DNA of 64,000 nt. Origin: Chitinophagaceae bacterium IBVUCB1. GTDB taxonomy: Bacteria; Bacteroidota; Bacteroidia; Chitinophagales; Chitinophagaceae. Positions 31,751-40,761 of this stretch are shown piece after piece. Under the pieces are notes generated by a model that was not told the DNA's origin, ran no database searches, and saw only the letters and a program-made list of their open reading frames with translations. How positions within the stretch are numbered: position 1 is the stretch's first letter; every line of letters starts with the position of its first letter. The stretch lies in assembly GCA_002127285.1 (NCBI GenBank), contig NFUW01000002.1, forward strand, positions 443,744 to 507,743. Direction: 5' to 3'. The translations under genes were made by a program, and so were the position numbers.

Positions 31751-34567
31751 ATGGCAAAGAAGGCAACGGCAATCAGCAACGAATTATATACAACGGAAAA
31801 CCTTCACCGCGATGACGATAGCATCTTCATCAAAGGGGCGCGTATGCACAACCTGAAGAATGTAGATGTTGCCATCCCCCGCAACAAATTGGTAGTAGTT
31901 ACAGGCGTTAGCGGCAGCGGCAAAAGCAGCCTGACAATGGATACCCTCTTTGCCGAGGGGCAACGCCGCTATGCCGAGAGCCTGAGTGCCTACGCCCGCC
32001 AGTTCCTCATGCGGATGGACAAGCCCGATGTAGATTATATACGCGGCATCTGCCCTGCCATAGCCATAGAGCAAAAAGTAACTACACGCACGCCCCGCAG
32101 CACCGTTGGCAGCATGACGGAGATATACGATTACCTGCGCCTGCTCTTTGCCCGTGTGGGCAAAACCTATTCGCCTGTAAGCGGAAACGAGGTGAAAAAA
32201 GACAGCGTAAGCGATGTGGTGGATTATATACAATCATTGCCACATGGTGCCAAAGTGCAAATCATCGTGCCGCTTGTAACCCGCTATGGGCGTAGTGTGA
32301 ACGAGGAATTGAACATATTGCTGCAAAAGGGCTTTAGCCGTGTACACGCAAAAGGCGAAGACAAACCCATACGTATAGAAGAAGTATTGAGCGGCGATGT
32401 AGTGCTACCCAAGAAAGATATATACCTGCTAATAGACCGCATCGTTACCAAAACTTTTGACGAAGACGACCTGCACCGCCTTGCAGATAGCATACAGACA
32501 GCTTTCTACGAAAGTGAGGGTGAGTGTACGCTGGAAATAGACGGTAAAAAGATGATGCACTTCAACAATCGTTTTGAGGCAGACGGGATGGTGTTTGAAG
32601 AACCAACACCCAATCTGTTTTCGTTCAACAATCCGTATGGTGCATGTCCGCAGTGCGAGGGCTTTGGCATGGTGCTGGGGCTGGATGAAGATTTGGTAAT
32701 ACCCGACAAGCGATTGAGTGTATATGAGGGTGCAGTAGCACCTTGGAAGGGAGAGAAAATGGGCGAGTGGCTGCAATCGTTTATGCGCACGGCGGTTAAG
32801 TTTGACTTCCCCATACACAAACCCGTAATAGACCTGAACGAGAGCGAACTGGAATTGCTATGGCAGGGCAACAGTAAAGTAAACGGCATCCGCGATTTCT
32901 TTACGATGGTAGAGCAGAACCTGTATAAAGTGCAGTACCGTGTATTGCAGGCTCGTTACAGAGGGCGTACTACCTGCCCAAGTTGCAGGGGCATGCGCTT
33001 ACGCAAAGAAGCGTTTTATGTACAAATCGCCAACCACCATATTGGCAACCTGATGCTGATGCCTACATCAGACCTTGCGCAATGGTTTGATAAACTGAAG
33101 CTGAACGAACATGATGCGCAGATAGCCAAGCGCATACTGATAGAAATAAACCAACGCATGAAAACCCTGCTGGATGTAGGGCTTGGCTACCTGACGCTGA
33201 ATCGCCTTGCCAATACGCTAAGCGGTGGTGAAAGCCAGCGCATACAGCTTACAAAATTTCTGGGCAGCAACCTGACGGATTCTTTATATATACTGGATGA
33301 GCCAAGCATCGGGCTGCACAGCCGCGATACCGAGCGATTGATAAACGTACTGAAAACCCTGCGCGACCTCGGCAATACCGTTGTAGTAGTAGAGCATGAT
33401 GAGATGATGATGTGCGAGGCAGACTATATAATAGACATGGGGCCGCTTGCCAGCCATTTGGGCGGAGAGGTAGTAGCCGCAGGGCCGTACAAAGAACTGA
33501 TAAAAAATAAAATGAGCCTTACAGGGCAATACCTGAGTGGGGCTATGCAGATAGAGCCGCCTGCATCTCATCGCCAACCCAAAGGCAGCATACGCCTTGA
33601 AGGTTGCCGCCAGCACAACCTGAAAGATGTGAATGTGGATTTTCCGCTGAATGTGATGTGTGTGGTAACGGGCGTGAGTGGTAGCGGTAAGACAACGCTT
33701 GTGAAATCTACCCTGTACCCTGCGTTGATGAAACATTTTGGCGAGGGGGTAGAACGCCCCGGTGTGCATAAATACCTGGGTGGAGACATCAATAAGATAG
33801 CCCATGTAGAGATGATAGACCAAAACCCGATAGGCAAATCATCGCGCAGCAACCCCGTTACCTATATCAAAGCATGGGACGAGGTACGCAAGCTGTATGC
33901 CAAACAGCAGTTGTCCAAAATGAGGGGCTTTGCTGAGAAACATTTTTCGTTCAATACAGATGGCGGGCGGTGCGATACCTGCAAGGGAGAGGGTGAGGTG
34001 ATAGTAGAAATGCAGTTCCTCGCAGATGTACACCTGTTATGCGAAAGCTGCAAGGGCAAACGCTTTAAAGACGAGGTGCTGGAAGTTACCTACCGCACCA
34101 AGAGTGTATTTGATGTGCTGGAAATGAGTGTGGACGAAGCCATTACGTTTTTTAAAGACGAAAAGAAAATAGCATCGGCACTACAACCGTTGAGCGATGT
34201 AGGGCTTGGCTATGTGAAACTGGGGCAGAGTAGTGATACACTAAGCGGTGGCGAAGCACAGCGTGTAAAGCTTGCATCGTTCCTCGGTAAGGGAGCGGCA
34301 AAAGAAAAAGTGTTATTTATATTCGACGAACCTACTACGGGGCTGCATTTTCATGATATAAAAAAGCTGCTGGGTTCTTTCGATGCGCTCATAGAGCAGG
34401 GGCATAGCATACTGGTGATAGAACATAACACCGATGTAATAAAATGCGCCGACTGGGTAATAGACATGGGCCCCGAAGGGGGTGCAGGCGGCGGTCAATT
34501 ACTATACGCAGGCTCACCCGAAGGATTGAAGAAAGTAAAAGGGAGTTATACGGGGAGGTATATGTAA
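31751..34567 (+). CDS. uvrA: Excinuclease ABC subunit A
   Basis: 938 residues, normal UvrA length. It is the DNA-damage sensor of nucleotide-excision repair. Two ABC ATPase modules: Walker A at residues 52-59 (GVSGSGKS) and again at about 636 (GVSGSGKT), with signatures LSGGESQR and LSGGEAQR and Walker B YILDEPSIGLH and FIFDEPTTGLH. Zinc-binding Cys pairs are intact (CPQC, CPSC, CDTC with CESC). UvrC is encoded at 6435. It is monocistronic by spacing. Confidence 0.98.
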   Translation: MAKKATAISNELYTTENLHRDDDSIFIKGARMHNLKNVDVAIPRNKLVVVTGVSGSGKSSLTMDTLFAEGQRRYAESLSAYARQFLMRMDKPDVDYIRGICPAIAIEQKVTTRTPRSTVGSMTEIYDYLRLLFARVGKTYSPVSGNEVKKDSVSDVVDYIQSLPHGAKVQIIVPLVTRYGRSVNEELNILLQKGFSRVHAKGEDKPIRIEEVLSGDVVLPKKDIYLLIDRIVTKTFDEDDLHRLADSIQTAFYESEGECTLEIDGKKMMHFNNRFEADGMVFEEPTPNLFSFNNPYGACPQCEGFGMVLGLDEDLVIPDKRLSVYEGAVAPWKGEKMGEWLQSFMRTAVKFDFPIHKPVIDLNESELELLWQGNSKVNGIRDFFTMVEQNLYKVQYRVLQARYRGRTTCPSCRGMRLRKEAFYVQIANHHIGNLMLMPTSDLAQWFDKLKLNEHDAQIAKRILIEINQRMKTLLDVGLGYLTLNRLANTLSGGESQRIQLTKFLGSNLTDSLYILDEPSIGLHSRDTERLINVLKTLRDLGNTVVVVEHDEMMMCEADYIIDMGPLASHLGGEVVAAGPYKELIKNKMSLTGQYLSGAMQIEPPASHRQPKGSIRLEGCRQHNLKDVNVDFPLNVMCVVTGVSGSGKTTLVKSTLYPALMKHFGEGVERPGVHKYLGGDINKIAHVEMIDQNPIGKSSRSNPVTYIKAWDEVRKLYAKQQLSKMRGFAEKHFSFNTDGGRCDTCKGEGEVIVEMQFLADVHLLCESCKGKRFKDEVLEVTYRTKSVFDVLEMSVDEAITFFKDEKKIASALQPLSDVGLGYVKLGQSSDTLSGGEAQRVKLASFLGKGAAKEKVLFIFDEPTTGLHFHDIKKLLGSFDALIEQGHSILVIEHNTDVIKCADWVIDMGPEGGAGGGQLLYAGSPEGLKKVKGSYTGRYM

Positions 34568-34626
34568 GTGCTATAAGATATTAAAGATAGTAAGGCTGAT
34601 TTTATTTTTGAGGTGCTAAAGCGTAT

Positions 34627-34760
34627 GTGAAAACGAAAACACTTACACCTGCAAAAGCACAATTTCAAAAGAAATGAAAACGGCTATGGATGAAGTAAAA
34701 GCCGTCAAAGCAGGCAAGAATAAAAGCAAGAAAGCCGAGTATTGTTTGCATGAGTTATAA
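34627..34760 (+). pseudogene. Remnant of a small gene, possibly antitoxin-like, split by a frameshift
   Basis: Two overlapping short frames: from GTG 34627, KTKTLTPAKAQFQKK then stop; and from ATG 34674, MKTAMDEVKAVKAGKNKSKK and AEYCLHEL then stop at 34760. The second part resembles the C-terminal ends of small Bacteroidota antitoxin-like proteins (EV-x-x-VKAGK ... EL). Joining the frames by one base gives a plausible single 40-odd-residue protein. This could be a decayed gene or a chance ORF. Confidence 0.25.
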
Positions 34761-34796
34761 TATAAAAACGATACCAATTTTTGAGCGGCAGCGAAG

Positions 34797-34833
34797 AAAC
34801 CTCACGAAATGAGGGTTTGCTCTGCACGAGTAT
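34797..34833 (+). repeat. Partial copy of the palindromic intergenic element
   Basis: AAACCTCA, CGAAA, TGAGGGTTT form an imperfect hairpin, followed by CTGCACGAGTAT. The order CTCAC, 15-17 bases, CTGCACGAGTAT is shared with the element at 39670-39805. Confidence 0.4.
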
Positions 34834-34962
34834 TTTGCCATGCTAACCTCTGCCCCTTCTATCTCTTTTATCTCTATCATCCCTTCTATCCAATCAACAA
34901 GTCAACTAATCCCCAACACATACAAGCCCTTTACATACGATATATATCCCAAATATTTCCCC

Positions 34963-34970
34963 TAACTTCG
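34963..34970 (+). promoter_or_regulatory. -7-like box (TAACTTCG) of ileS
   Basis: TAnnTTCG form, as also seen before accC and rpsA. It gives a leader of about 75 bases for ileS. Confidence 0.45.
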
Positions 34971-35051
34971 CGCCTTATTTTTTAGTAGCATTGGCGAGGT
35001 GTGCCCTGTAGTATTTAGGTACTTACAACTCACTCCTCACGACTTACGACT

Positions 35052-38000
35052 ATGTCTGACAGGTACACGGAATACAAGGGTTTAAATATGCCATCCATAG
35101 AGCAGGATGTACTGCGCGCATGGAAGGATAACGATACATTCAATAAAAGTGTAGATGGGCGCAACGGTGCGCAGCCATTCGTGTTTTACGAGGGGCCACC
35201 CAGTGCCAACGGTATGCCGGGCATTCATCACGTCATCAGCCGTACGCTGAAGGATTTGGTATGCCGCTACAAAACCATGCAGGGCTATCAGGTACACCGC
35301 AAAGCGGGTTGGGACACACACGGCCTGCCTGTAGAACTGGGGGTAGAAAAAGAACTGGGCATCACCAAAGAGGATATAGGCAAAAAGATAAGCATAGAAG
35401 ACTATAACCGTAAGTGCCGGGAGGCAGTAATGCGTTATAAAAAGGAGTGGGAAGATATTACCGAAAAAATGGGTTATTGGGTGGATATGGGCAATCCCTA
35501 CATCACATTCGATAATAAATATATAGAAACCCTTTGGTGGGCTATCAAAACCCTGCATCAGAAGGGGTATCTGTACAAGAGCGTCAGCATACAGCCCTAT
35601 AGCCCTGCGGCGGGTACAGGCCTTAGCAGCCACGAGCTTAATCAGCCCGGCACGTACAAGGATGTAAAAGATACTACGGTGGTGGCAATGTTTAACGCCA
35701 TCCGCAATGCGCAGTCTGAGTTTTTGTTTGAAGCTACAGGCGGCGCACCAGTTCACTTTCTTGCATGGACGACAACCCCGTGGACACTACCATCCAACTG
35801 CGGACTTACTGTAGGTGAGAAGATTGATTATGTGTTAGTTAAGACGTTTAACGTATATACACATCAGCCTGTCAATGTGATATTGGCAAAGGCATTGTTG
35901 GGCAAATACTTCAAACCCGAGGGCGAGAATGGCGACTTTGCAGGTTATGGTGCAGATACCAAAATAGCTCCTTGGTCTATCATCAAAGAATTCAAAGGAA
36001 AAGACATAGAAGGCTGCCGTTATGAGCAATTATTGCCATACGAAGGCAATACGGCAGAGATAGCTGGCGGAGACCCTTGGCGTGTTATTACGGGCGACTT
36101 TGTAACCACCGAAGATGGTACGGGCATCGTACACACTGCCCCAGCTTTTGGTGCAGATGACTATCGTGTAGGTAAAAAGAACAACATCGGCATACTGACG
36201 ATGGTGGATAAAGAGGGCAAGTTTACCGACTATATGGGCGAACTAAGCGGCCGTTATGTAAAGAATTATAAAGACAACCCCGACTGGCAAGATACAGACG
36301 TTATTATAGCCGTAGATATATTAAAGAAAAACGGGAAAGCCTTTAAGGTAGAAAAATACGAACACACCTATCCGCATTGCTGGCGTACCGATAAGCCCAT
36401 CGTATATTATCCGCTGGATGCATGGTTTATAAAGACAACTGCCGTAAAAGACAGGATGATAGAGCTGAATAAAACCATCAACTGGAAGCCAAAAGCTACG
36501 GGCGAGGGCAGGTTTGGCAACTGGCTGGAAAATATGGTGGACTGGAACCTGAGCCGCAGCCGCTATTGGGGTACACCGCTACCTGTATGGGCTACCGAAG
36601 ATGGCAGCGAAATACGGGTAATAGGCAGTCTTGAAGAACTGAAAGATGAAATAAGCAGGGCTAATAAGTCATTGAATATCAATCAGGATACCGAAAGTAT
36701 AACGCAGGATTTGCACAAGCCTTTTGTTGACCAGATAATACTGGTAAGCGATAGCGGCAAGCCCATGATGCGAGAACCCGACCTGATAGATGTATGGTTT
36801 GATAGCGGGGCTATGCCTTATGCGCAGCTACACTATCCGTTTGAGGATAAGGCAGATAAAACATTGACACACAACTTTCCTGCCGACTTTATAGCCGAGG
36901 GGGTTGACCAGACACGCGGATGGTTTTATACCCTGCATGCGCTGGGTGTTATGCTGTTTGACAATGTAGCTTACAAAACGGTGGTAAGTAACGGCTTGGT
37001 GTTGGATAAGAACGGCAATAAGATGAGCAAACGCCTCGGCAATGTCATCAATCCGTTTGAAACCATAGAGCAATACAGTGCCGATGCTACCCGTTGGTAT
37101 TTGATAACCAACGCCAGTCCGTGGGATAGCTTACGATTTGATTTAGAAGGAATTAAAGAGGTTCAACGGAAGTACTTTGGTACATTGTATAACACCTATC
37201 AGTTCTTTGCGCTCTATGCCAATGTAGATGGTTTTAGTTTCAAAGAAGGCTATGTACCCGTAGAGCAACGCCCCGAGATAGACAGGTGGATACTCTCATC
37301 GCTCAACACATTGGTAAAGGACGTAACCGCTTATATGAACGATTACGAACCTACCCAAGCTGGCAGGGCTATGGAAACCTTCCTCGATGAGCAGCTAAGC
37401 AACTGGTATGTGCGCTTGTGCCGCCGCCGCTTTTGGAAAGGGGAGTATGAGCATGATAAGATATGTGCATACCAAACATTATATGAGTGCCTCGAAACCA
37501 TGTCATTATTAATGGCACCCATATCGCCTTTCTTTGCCGATTGGCTGTATGGCAATCTAAATAATATTACCAAAAGGTACGAGGCAGCCTCTGTTCACTT
37601 GGCAGACTACCCCGTAGCCAATACCGATGTAATAGATACTGAACTGGAAGAACGGATGCGATTGGCACAAGACGTATCTTCGCTGGTGTTATCGCTGCGC
37701 AAAAAGGTGAACATCAAAGTACGCCAGCCATTGCAAAAGGTATTGATACCCGCACTGGATGCCCACATGCAGGTACAGGTACAAAAGGTAGAAGACCTGA
37801 TAAAAGGAGAGGTAAACGTAAAGGAAATAGCCTACCTGACCGATACGGAAGGGTTTATAAAGAAGAAGATTAAAGCCAACTTCAAATCGTTGGGGGCTAA
37901 GATGGGGGCTAAGATGAAGGCTGTAGCAGCCGCCATCAATGCCATGGAGCAGCAGCAGATAAGCACATTGGAGAAAGACGGGGCATATACCCTGACGGTA

Positions 38001-38384
38001 GATGGCGAGGCGATAAGTATAGTAAGAGAAGACGTAGAGATAATAGCCGAAGACATAACAGGCTGGAGCGTAGCAAATAAAGACACCCTGACGGTGGCTT
38101 TAGACATCACCGTTACCCCACAGTTGCGAGACGAGGGCAATGCAAGGGAATTGGTAAATCGTATTCAAAAAATTCGTAAAGAAACAGGTTTAGAACTTAC
38201 AGATAGAATAGCAGTTAGCGTAGAAGAGCACGAGCCATTAAAATCTGCCATATTAAATTTCAGTGACTATATTTGCACCGAAATTTTGGCAGATAGGTTG
38301 GAGATTGTCCCGCAAGTTTCGTCAGGTACGGAAATTGAGGTAAATGAAGCAATACTTAAAGTGTTAATAACAAAAAAACAGTAA
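35052..38384 (+). CDS. ileS: Isoleucyl-tRNA synthetase
   Basis: 1110 residues, the long form normal in Bacteroidota. It charges tRNA-Ile in the cytosol. The HIGH-type motif is PSANGMPGIHHV near the N-terminus, and KNGNKMSKRLGNV is the KMSKS loop. The editing (CP1) domain with FLAWTTTPWTLPSNCGLTVG and GTGIVHTAPAFGADDY is intact. The anticodon-binding domain with NWYVRLCRRRFW follows. The C-terminal zinc-finger region of E. coli IleRS is absent, as expected for this clade. The DksA-like gene starts 6 bases after its stop. Confidence 0.98.
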   Translation: MSDRYTEYKGLNMPSIEQDVLRAWKDNDTFNKSVDGRNGAQPFVFYEGPPSANGMPGIHHVISRTLKDLVCRYKTMQGYQVHRKAGWDTHGLPVELGVEKELGITKEDIGKKISIEDYNRKCREAVMRYKKEWEDITEKMGYWVDMGNPYITFDNKYIETLWWAIKTLHQKGYLYKSVSIQPYSPAAGTGLSSHELNQPGTYKDVKDTTVVAMFNAIRNAQSEFLFEATGGAPVHFLAWTTTPWTLPSNCGLTVGEKIDYVLVKTFNVYTHQPVNVILAKALLGKYFKPEGENGDFAGYGADTKIAPWSIIKEFKGKDIEGCRYEQLLPYEGNTAEIAGGDPWRVITGDFVTTEDGTGIVHTAPAFGADDYRVGKKNNIGILTMVDKEGKFTDYMGELSGRYVKNYKDNPDWQDTDVIIAVDILKKNGKAFKVEKYEHTYPHCWRTDKPIVYYPLDAWFIKTTAVKDRMIELNKTINWKPKATGEGRFGNWLENMVDWNLSRSRYWGTPLPVWATEDGSEIRVIGSLEELKDEISRANKSLNINQDTESITQDLHKPFVDQIILVSDSGKPMMREPDLIDVWFDSGAMPYAQLHYPFEDKADKTLTHNFPADFIAEGVDQTRGWFYTLHALGVMLFDNVAYKTVVSNGLVLDKNGNKMSKRLGNVINPFETIEQYSADATRWYLITNASPWDSLRFDLEGIKEVQRKYFGTLYNTYQFFALYANVDGFSFKEGYVPVEQRPEIDRWILSSLNTLVKDVTAYMNDYEPTQAGRAMETFLDEQLSNWYVRLCRRRFWKGEYEHDKICAYQTLYECLETMSLLMAPISPFFADWLYGNLNNITKRYEAASVHLADYPVANTDVIDTELEERMRLAQDVSSLVLSLRKKVNIKVRQPLQKVLIPALDAHMQVQVQKVEDLIKGEVNVKEIAYLTDTEGFIKKKIKANFKSLGAKMGAKMKAVAAAINAMEQQQISTLEKDGAYTLTVDGEAISIVREDVEIIAEDITGWSVANKDTLTVALDITVTPQLRDEGNARELVNRIQKIRKETGLELTDRIAVSVEEHEPLKSAILNFSDYICTEILADRLEIVPQVSSGTEIEVNEAILKVLITKKQ

Positions 38385-38390
38385 CGCGCT

Positions 38391-39602
38391 ATGGCCACAA
38401 AAAAGAAACCGGCAGCCAAGCCAGTAAAAAAGACAACAGCTTCTGATAAGGGTGCTAAAAAAGCGGCACCGGTTAAAAAAACTGTGGCATCTAAAAATAG
38501 CAAGAAGGCAACGCCAGCGAAACCTGTGAAGAAGGCAGCGCCTAAGAAAGCCACCCCTGCAAAAGCAAAACCTGCTAAAAAAGCAGCACCGGCAAAGAAG
38601 GTAGCAGCCACTAAAAAAGTGGACTTGAAAAAAACTAACCAATTGAAAAAGACAACATCAACGGCTAAAAAGACTGTAGTAAAGAAAGCTGCCCCTGCAA
38701 AGAAGGCAGCACCTGCTAAGGCAGCAGCTAAAAAAGCTGCGCCTGCGCCAAAAGCGGCTGCTAAGAAAGCCGCACCTGCACCTAAGAAAGCAGCACCTGC
38801 ACCCAAAGCAGCGGCTAAGAAACCAGAACCTGCTAAGAAGGTAACACCTGCACCAAAGGCAGAGCCTGCAAAAAAAGCGGCACCAGTAGCAGAGAAGAAA
38901 GCCGCACCTGCACCTAAGGCAGCTTCGAGCAAAAAATCAGGCTCAAAGCAATCTCACCATATCACTAAAACGGTTACCACATTTGCCAAAGGTGCTATAC
39001 CCGGCAGGCCTGTATCGGCATCTGCCAGTGGGGCAACACCATCTGCACCTACCAAGCAGGCTACACCCGTACGTCCGCAGGCAGAGAAAAAACCAACCGT
39101 AATAGTAGCTCATCGCCGTTTGGAAAATAAAGCCAAGCAAAAAGACGATGCAGGCAAAACAATGATTAATTACCAACCGGAATTTACACGTTCCATATTA
39201 GACGAACCAATACAAATGCAAGGACCAGTGTATCGCTACAGCGACGAAGAACTGAATGAATTTAAAGAGCTTATCCTCGCCCGCCTCGATAAGGCACGTA
39301 AAGAACTGACTTACCAGCAAGGATTGATAACACGCAAAGACGAAGCAGGTACAGAAGATACCGAAAACCGCTACATGAATATGGAAGACGGTAGCGGTGC
39401 TATGGAACGCGAACAACTGGCACAGCTTGCCAGCCGTCAGATACAGTTCATCAACCATCTGGAAAAAGCATTGATACGCATAGAAAACAAAACATACGGT
39501 ATATGCCGTGTAACAGGCAAGCTGATAGACAAAGCCCGCCTGCGTGCCGTACCACATGCTACCCTTAGCATCGAAGCTAAGAATGTAATGAGCAAGAAAT
39601 AA
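38391..39602 (+). CDS. Lys/Ala/Pro-rich (histone H1-like) protein with TraR/DksA-type C-terminus
   Basis: 403 residues. Residues 1 to about 185 are almost wholly Lys, Ala and Pro in KKAAPA-type repeats, like the tails of eukaryotic H1 and bacterial Hc1-like proteins, so they should bind DNA non-specifically. The C-terminal 125 residues have the DksA coiled coil (EELNEFKELILARLDKARKEL, MEREQLAQLASRQIQFINHL) and YGICRVTGKLIDKARLRAVPHAT. In that module only one Cys of the C4 zinc finger remains, as usual in Bacteroidota relatives. It may act on RNA polymerase or on the nucleoid. It is 6 bases after ileS. Confidence 0.85.
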   Translation: MATKKKPAAKPVKKTTASDKGAKKAAPVKKTVASKNSKKATPAKPVKKAAPKKATPAKAKPAKKAAPAKKVAATKKVDLKKTNQLKKTTSTAKKTVVKKAAPAKKAAPAKAAAKKAAPAPKAAAKKAAPAPKKAAPAPKAAAKKPEPAKKVTPAPKAEPAKKAAPVAEKKAAPAPKAASSKKSGSKQSHHITKTVTTFAKGAIPGRPVSASASGATPSAPTKQATPVRPQAEKKPTVIVAHRRLENKAKQKDDAGKTMINYQPEFTRSILDEPIQMQGPVYRYSDEELNEFKELILARLDKARKELTYQQGLITRKDEAGTEDTENRYMNMEDGSGAMEREQLAQLASRQIQFINHLEKALIRIENKTYGICRVTGKLIDKARLRAVPHATLSIEAKNVMSKK

Positions 39603-39631
39603 GCTTAGTAGAAAGTATAAATAATCAAAAT

Positions 39632-39665
39632 AGCCACCTGCAAATGCGGGTGGCTGTTTTGTTTT
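39632..39665 (+). terminator. Rho-independent terminator of the ileS-DksA-like unit
   Basis: An 11-bp stem AGCCACCTGCA/TGCGGGTGGCT with one G-U pair and a 2-base loop, followed by GTTTTGTTTT. Confidence 0.88.
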
Positions 39666-39669
39666 AATG

Positions 39670-39805
39670 CGTCATTACGAGGAGGCATCGTATAGCCTTG
39701 TGCGGAGGAGCCGACGTGGTAATCTCACATATATAACCGATAACTGCACGAGTATGCACATATTGCGTGAGATGGCTACACTCGCTTCACTCGTTCGCCA
39801 TGACG
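39670..39805 (+). repeat. Imperfect palindromic intergenic element next to a GIY-YIG gene
   Basis: 136 bp. Outer arms CGTCAT (39670) and ATGACG (39800-39805); inner arms ATCTCAC (39722-39728) and GTGAGAT (39767-39773). Between the inner arms lies CTGCACGAGTAT (39744-39755), which is also found at 34822-34833. It resembles repeats scattered in Bacteroidota genomes that begin CGTCATTRCGAGG. It lies 32 bases before the GIY-YIG start codon. Confidence 0.6.
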
Positions 39806-39837
39806 ATATATAAAGGAGTGAAGTACATTTGACACTA

Positions 39838-40131
39838 ATGCAACGAGGTGGAGTAGTATATATCATGTGTTCGCCTAATAGAACAACATTGTACATAGGG
39901 GTTACGTCCAATTTGTGCGAACGTGTTTACGAACACAGGAATAAATACTACCTGAATAGTTTTACTGCAAAATATAACTGTGTGATGTTAGTTTATTATG
40001 CACCTTATGAGCGAATTGAAGAGGCAATCATTGCTGAAAAGAAGCTTAAAGACAGAAGCAGGAGATATAAAGAGAAATTGATTGATAGTATTAACCCAGC
40101 GTGGAAAGATTTATGGGAAGATTTATCCTGA
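39838..40131 (+). CDS. GIY-YIG endonuclease-like small protein
   Basis: 97 residues from the ATG at 39838 (an upstream in-frame TTG at 39829 is less likely). The single-domain GIY-YIG fold is seen in VVYIMCSPNRTTLYIGVTSNLCERVYEHR, with Tyr, Arg and the downstream Glu (EEAIIAEKKLKD) of the family, and the ending NPAWKDLWEDL typical for the group. These stand-alone proteins are frequent in Bacteroidota, and their role is not established; repair, mobility and restriction have all been suggested. It is separated from the repeat element by 32 bases and has an AAGGAG about 20 bases upstream. Confidence 0.88.
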   Translation: MQRGGVVYIMCSPNRTTLYIGVTSNLCERVYEHRNKYYLNSFTAKYNCVMLVYYAPYERIEEAIIAEKKLKDRSRRYKEKLIDSINPAWKDLWEDLS

Positions 40132-40207
40132 ATTTTCCAGTCATCTAATTCTACAAATGTTTGTTAGCAATTTATTCTCAATTAGGTCTGTTCTATATCT
40201 TTACGAT

Positions 40208-40717
40208 ATGCAATTCAAAGAAACACAACAGTTTCGCCAATGGTATATATGGCTGATACTGCCAAGCACTGCAGCATTGTTGATGTTCGATTTTGTGTAC
40301 TCTTATAAAGCAGGTAGTGGTGGCAAGTTCAGTTATACTTTTGCTTTCTCTGTTATTCCTATCCTTATTTTATTGTTATTCTGGCTGCTGCGCTTAGATA
40401 CTACAGTTGATGCCAATGGCGTGCAGTATCGGTTCTTTCCATTTACAAAAACCAAACGCCTGCCTTGGAGCGATGTTGAAACTGCTTATGTAAGAAAATA
40501 CAACCCATTGACAGAGTATGGTGGTTGGGGGTTACGCAAAGGCTTGCGCAGCAAAAACTATGCATACAATGTAGCGGGTAATATGGGCTTGCAGTTGGTA
40601 TTGAAAAATGGTAAACGCTTTTTGTTGGGAACACAACGGGCAGATGAGTTGACTGCAGTGATGGAAGAACTTTATCAATCTGGGGTAGTGGCAAAAGGGC
40701 AGTACGACAAGTTTTAG
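40208..40717 (+). CDS. Membrane protein with PH-like cytosolic domain
   Basis: 169 residues from the ATG at 40208 (an upstream in-frame start would overlap the GIY-YIG gene). Two N-terminal membrane helices (YIWLILPSTAALLMFDFVYS, FAFSVIPILILLLFWLL) are followed by a soluble part with TTVDANGVQYRFFPF, GGWGLRKGL and GLQLVLKNGKRFLLGTQRADEL. This is the pattern of the bacterial PH-like domain group, similar to DUF6141-type proteins. The function is unknown. An imperfect -7 (TATCTTTA) lies about 10 bases upstream. Confidence 0.7.
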   Translation: MQFKETQQFRQWYIWLILPSTAALLMFDFVYSYKAGSGGKFSYTFAFSVIPILILLLFWLLRLDTTVDANGVQYRFFPFTKTKRLPWSDVETAYVRKYNPLTEYGGWGLRKGLRSKNYAYNVAGNMGLQLVLKNGKRFLLGTQRADELTAVMEELYQSGVVAKGQYDKF

Positions 40718-40761
40718 ATTGTAAGCCTTATTCAGTATTTTAGATACATAATTGCATTTGT

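Larger units (their letters stand above)
34568..35051 (+). other. Intergenic region uvrA-ileS
   Basis: 484 bases. It contains a broken small ORF (34627-34760), a repeat related to the element beside the GIY-YIG gene (34797-34833), a pyrimidine-rich stretch, and the candidate ileS promoter (34963-34970). No T-box leader is recognisable. Confidence 0.5.

Noticed and set aside
34971-35051. T-box riboswitch before ileS
   Set aside because: No T-box consensus or specifier hairpin can be drawn, and Bacteroidota are not known to use them.
38391-38950. Repeats in the Lys/Ala/Pro-rich segment as a CRISPR-like or satellite array
   Set aside because: The repeats are irregular, in frame and explained by the amino-acid composition; there are no spacers.
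39838-40717. Toxin-antitoxin pair of the GIY-YIG and PH-like membrane genes
   Set aside because: The membrane gene has its own spacing and promoter-like box, and neither protein resembles a known toxin or antitoxin.
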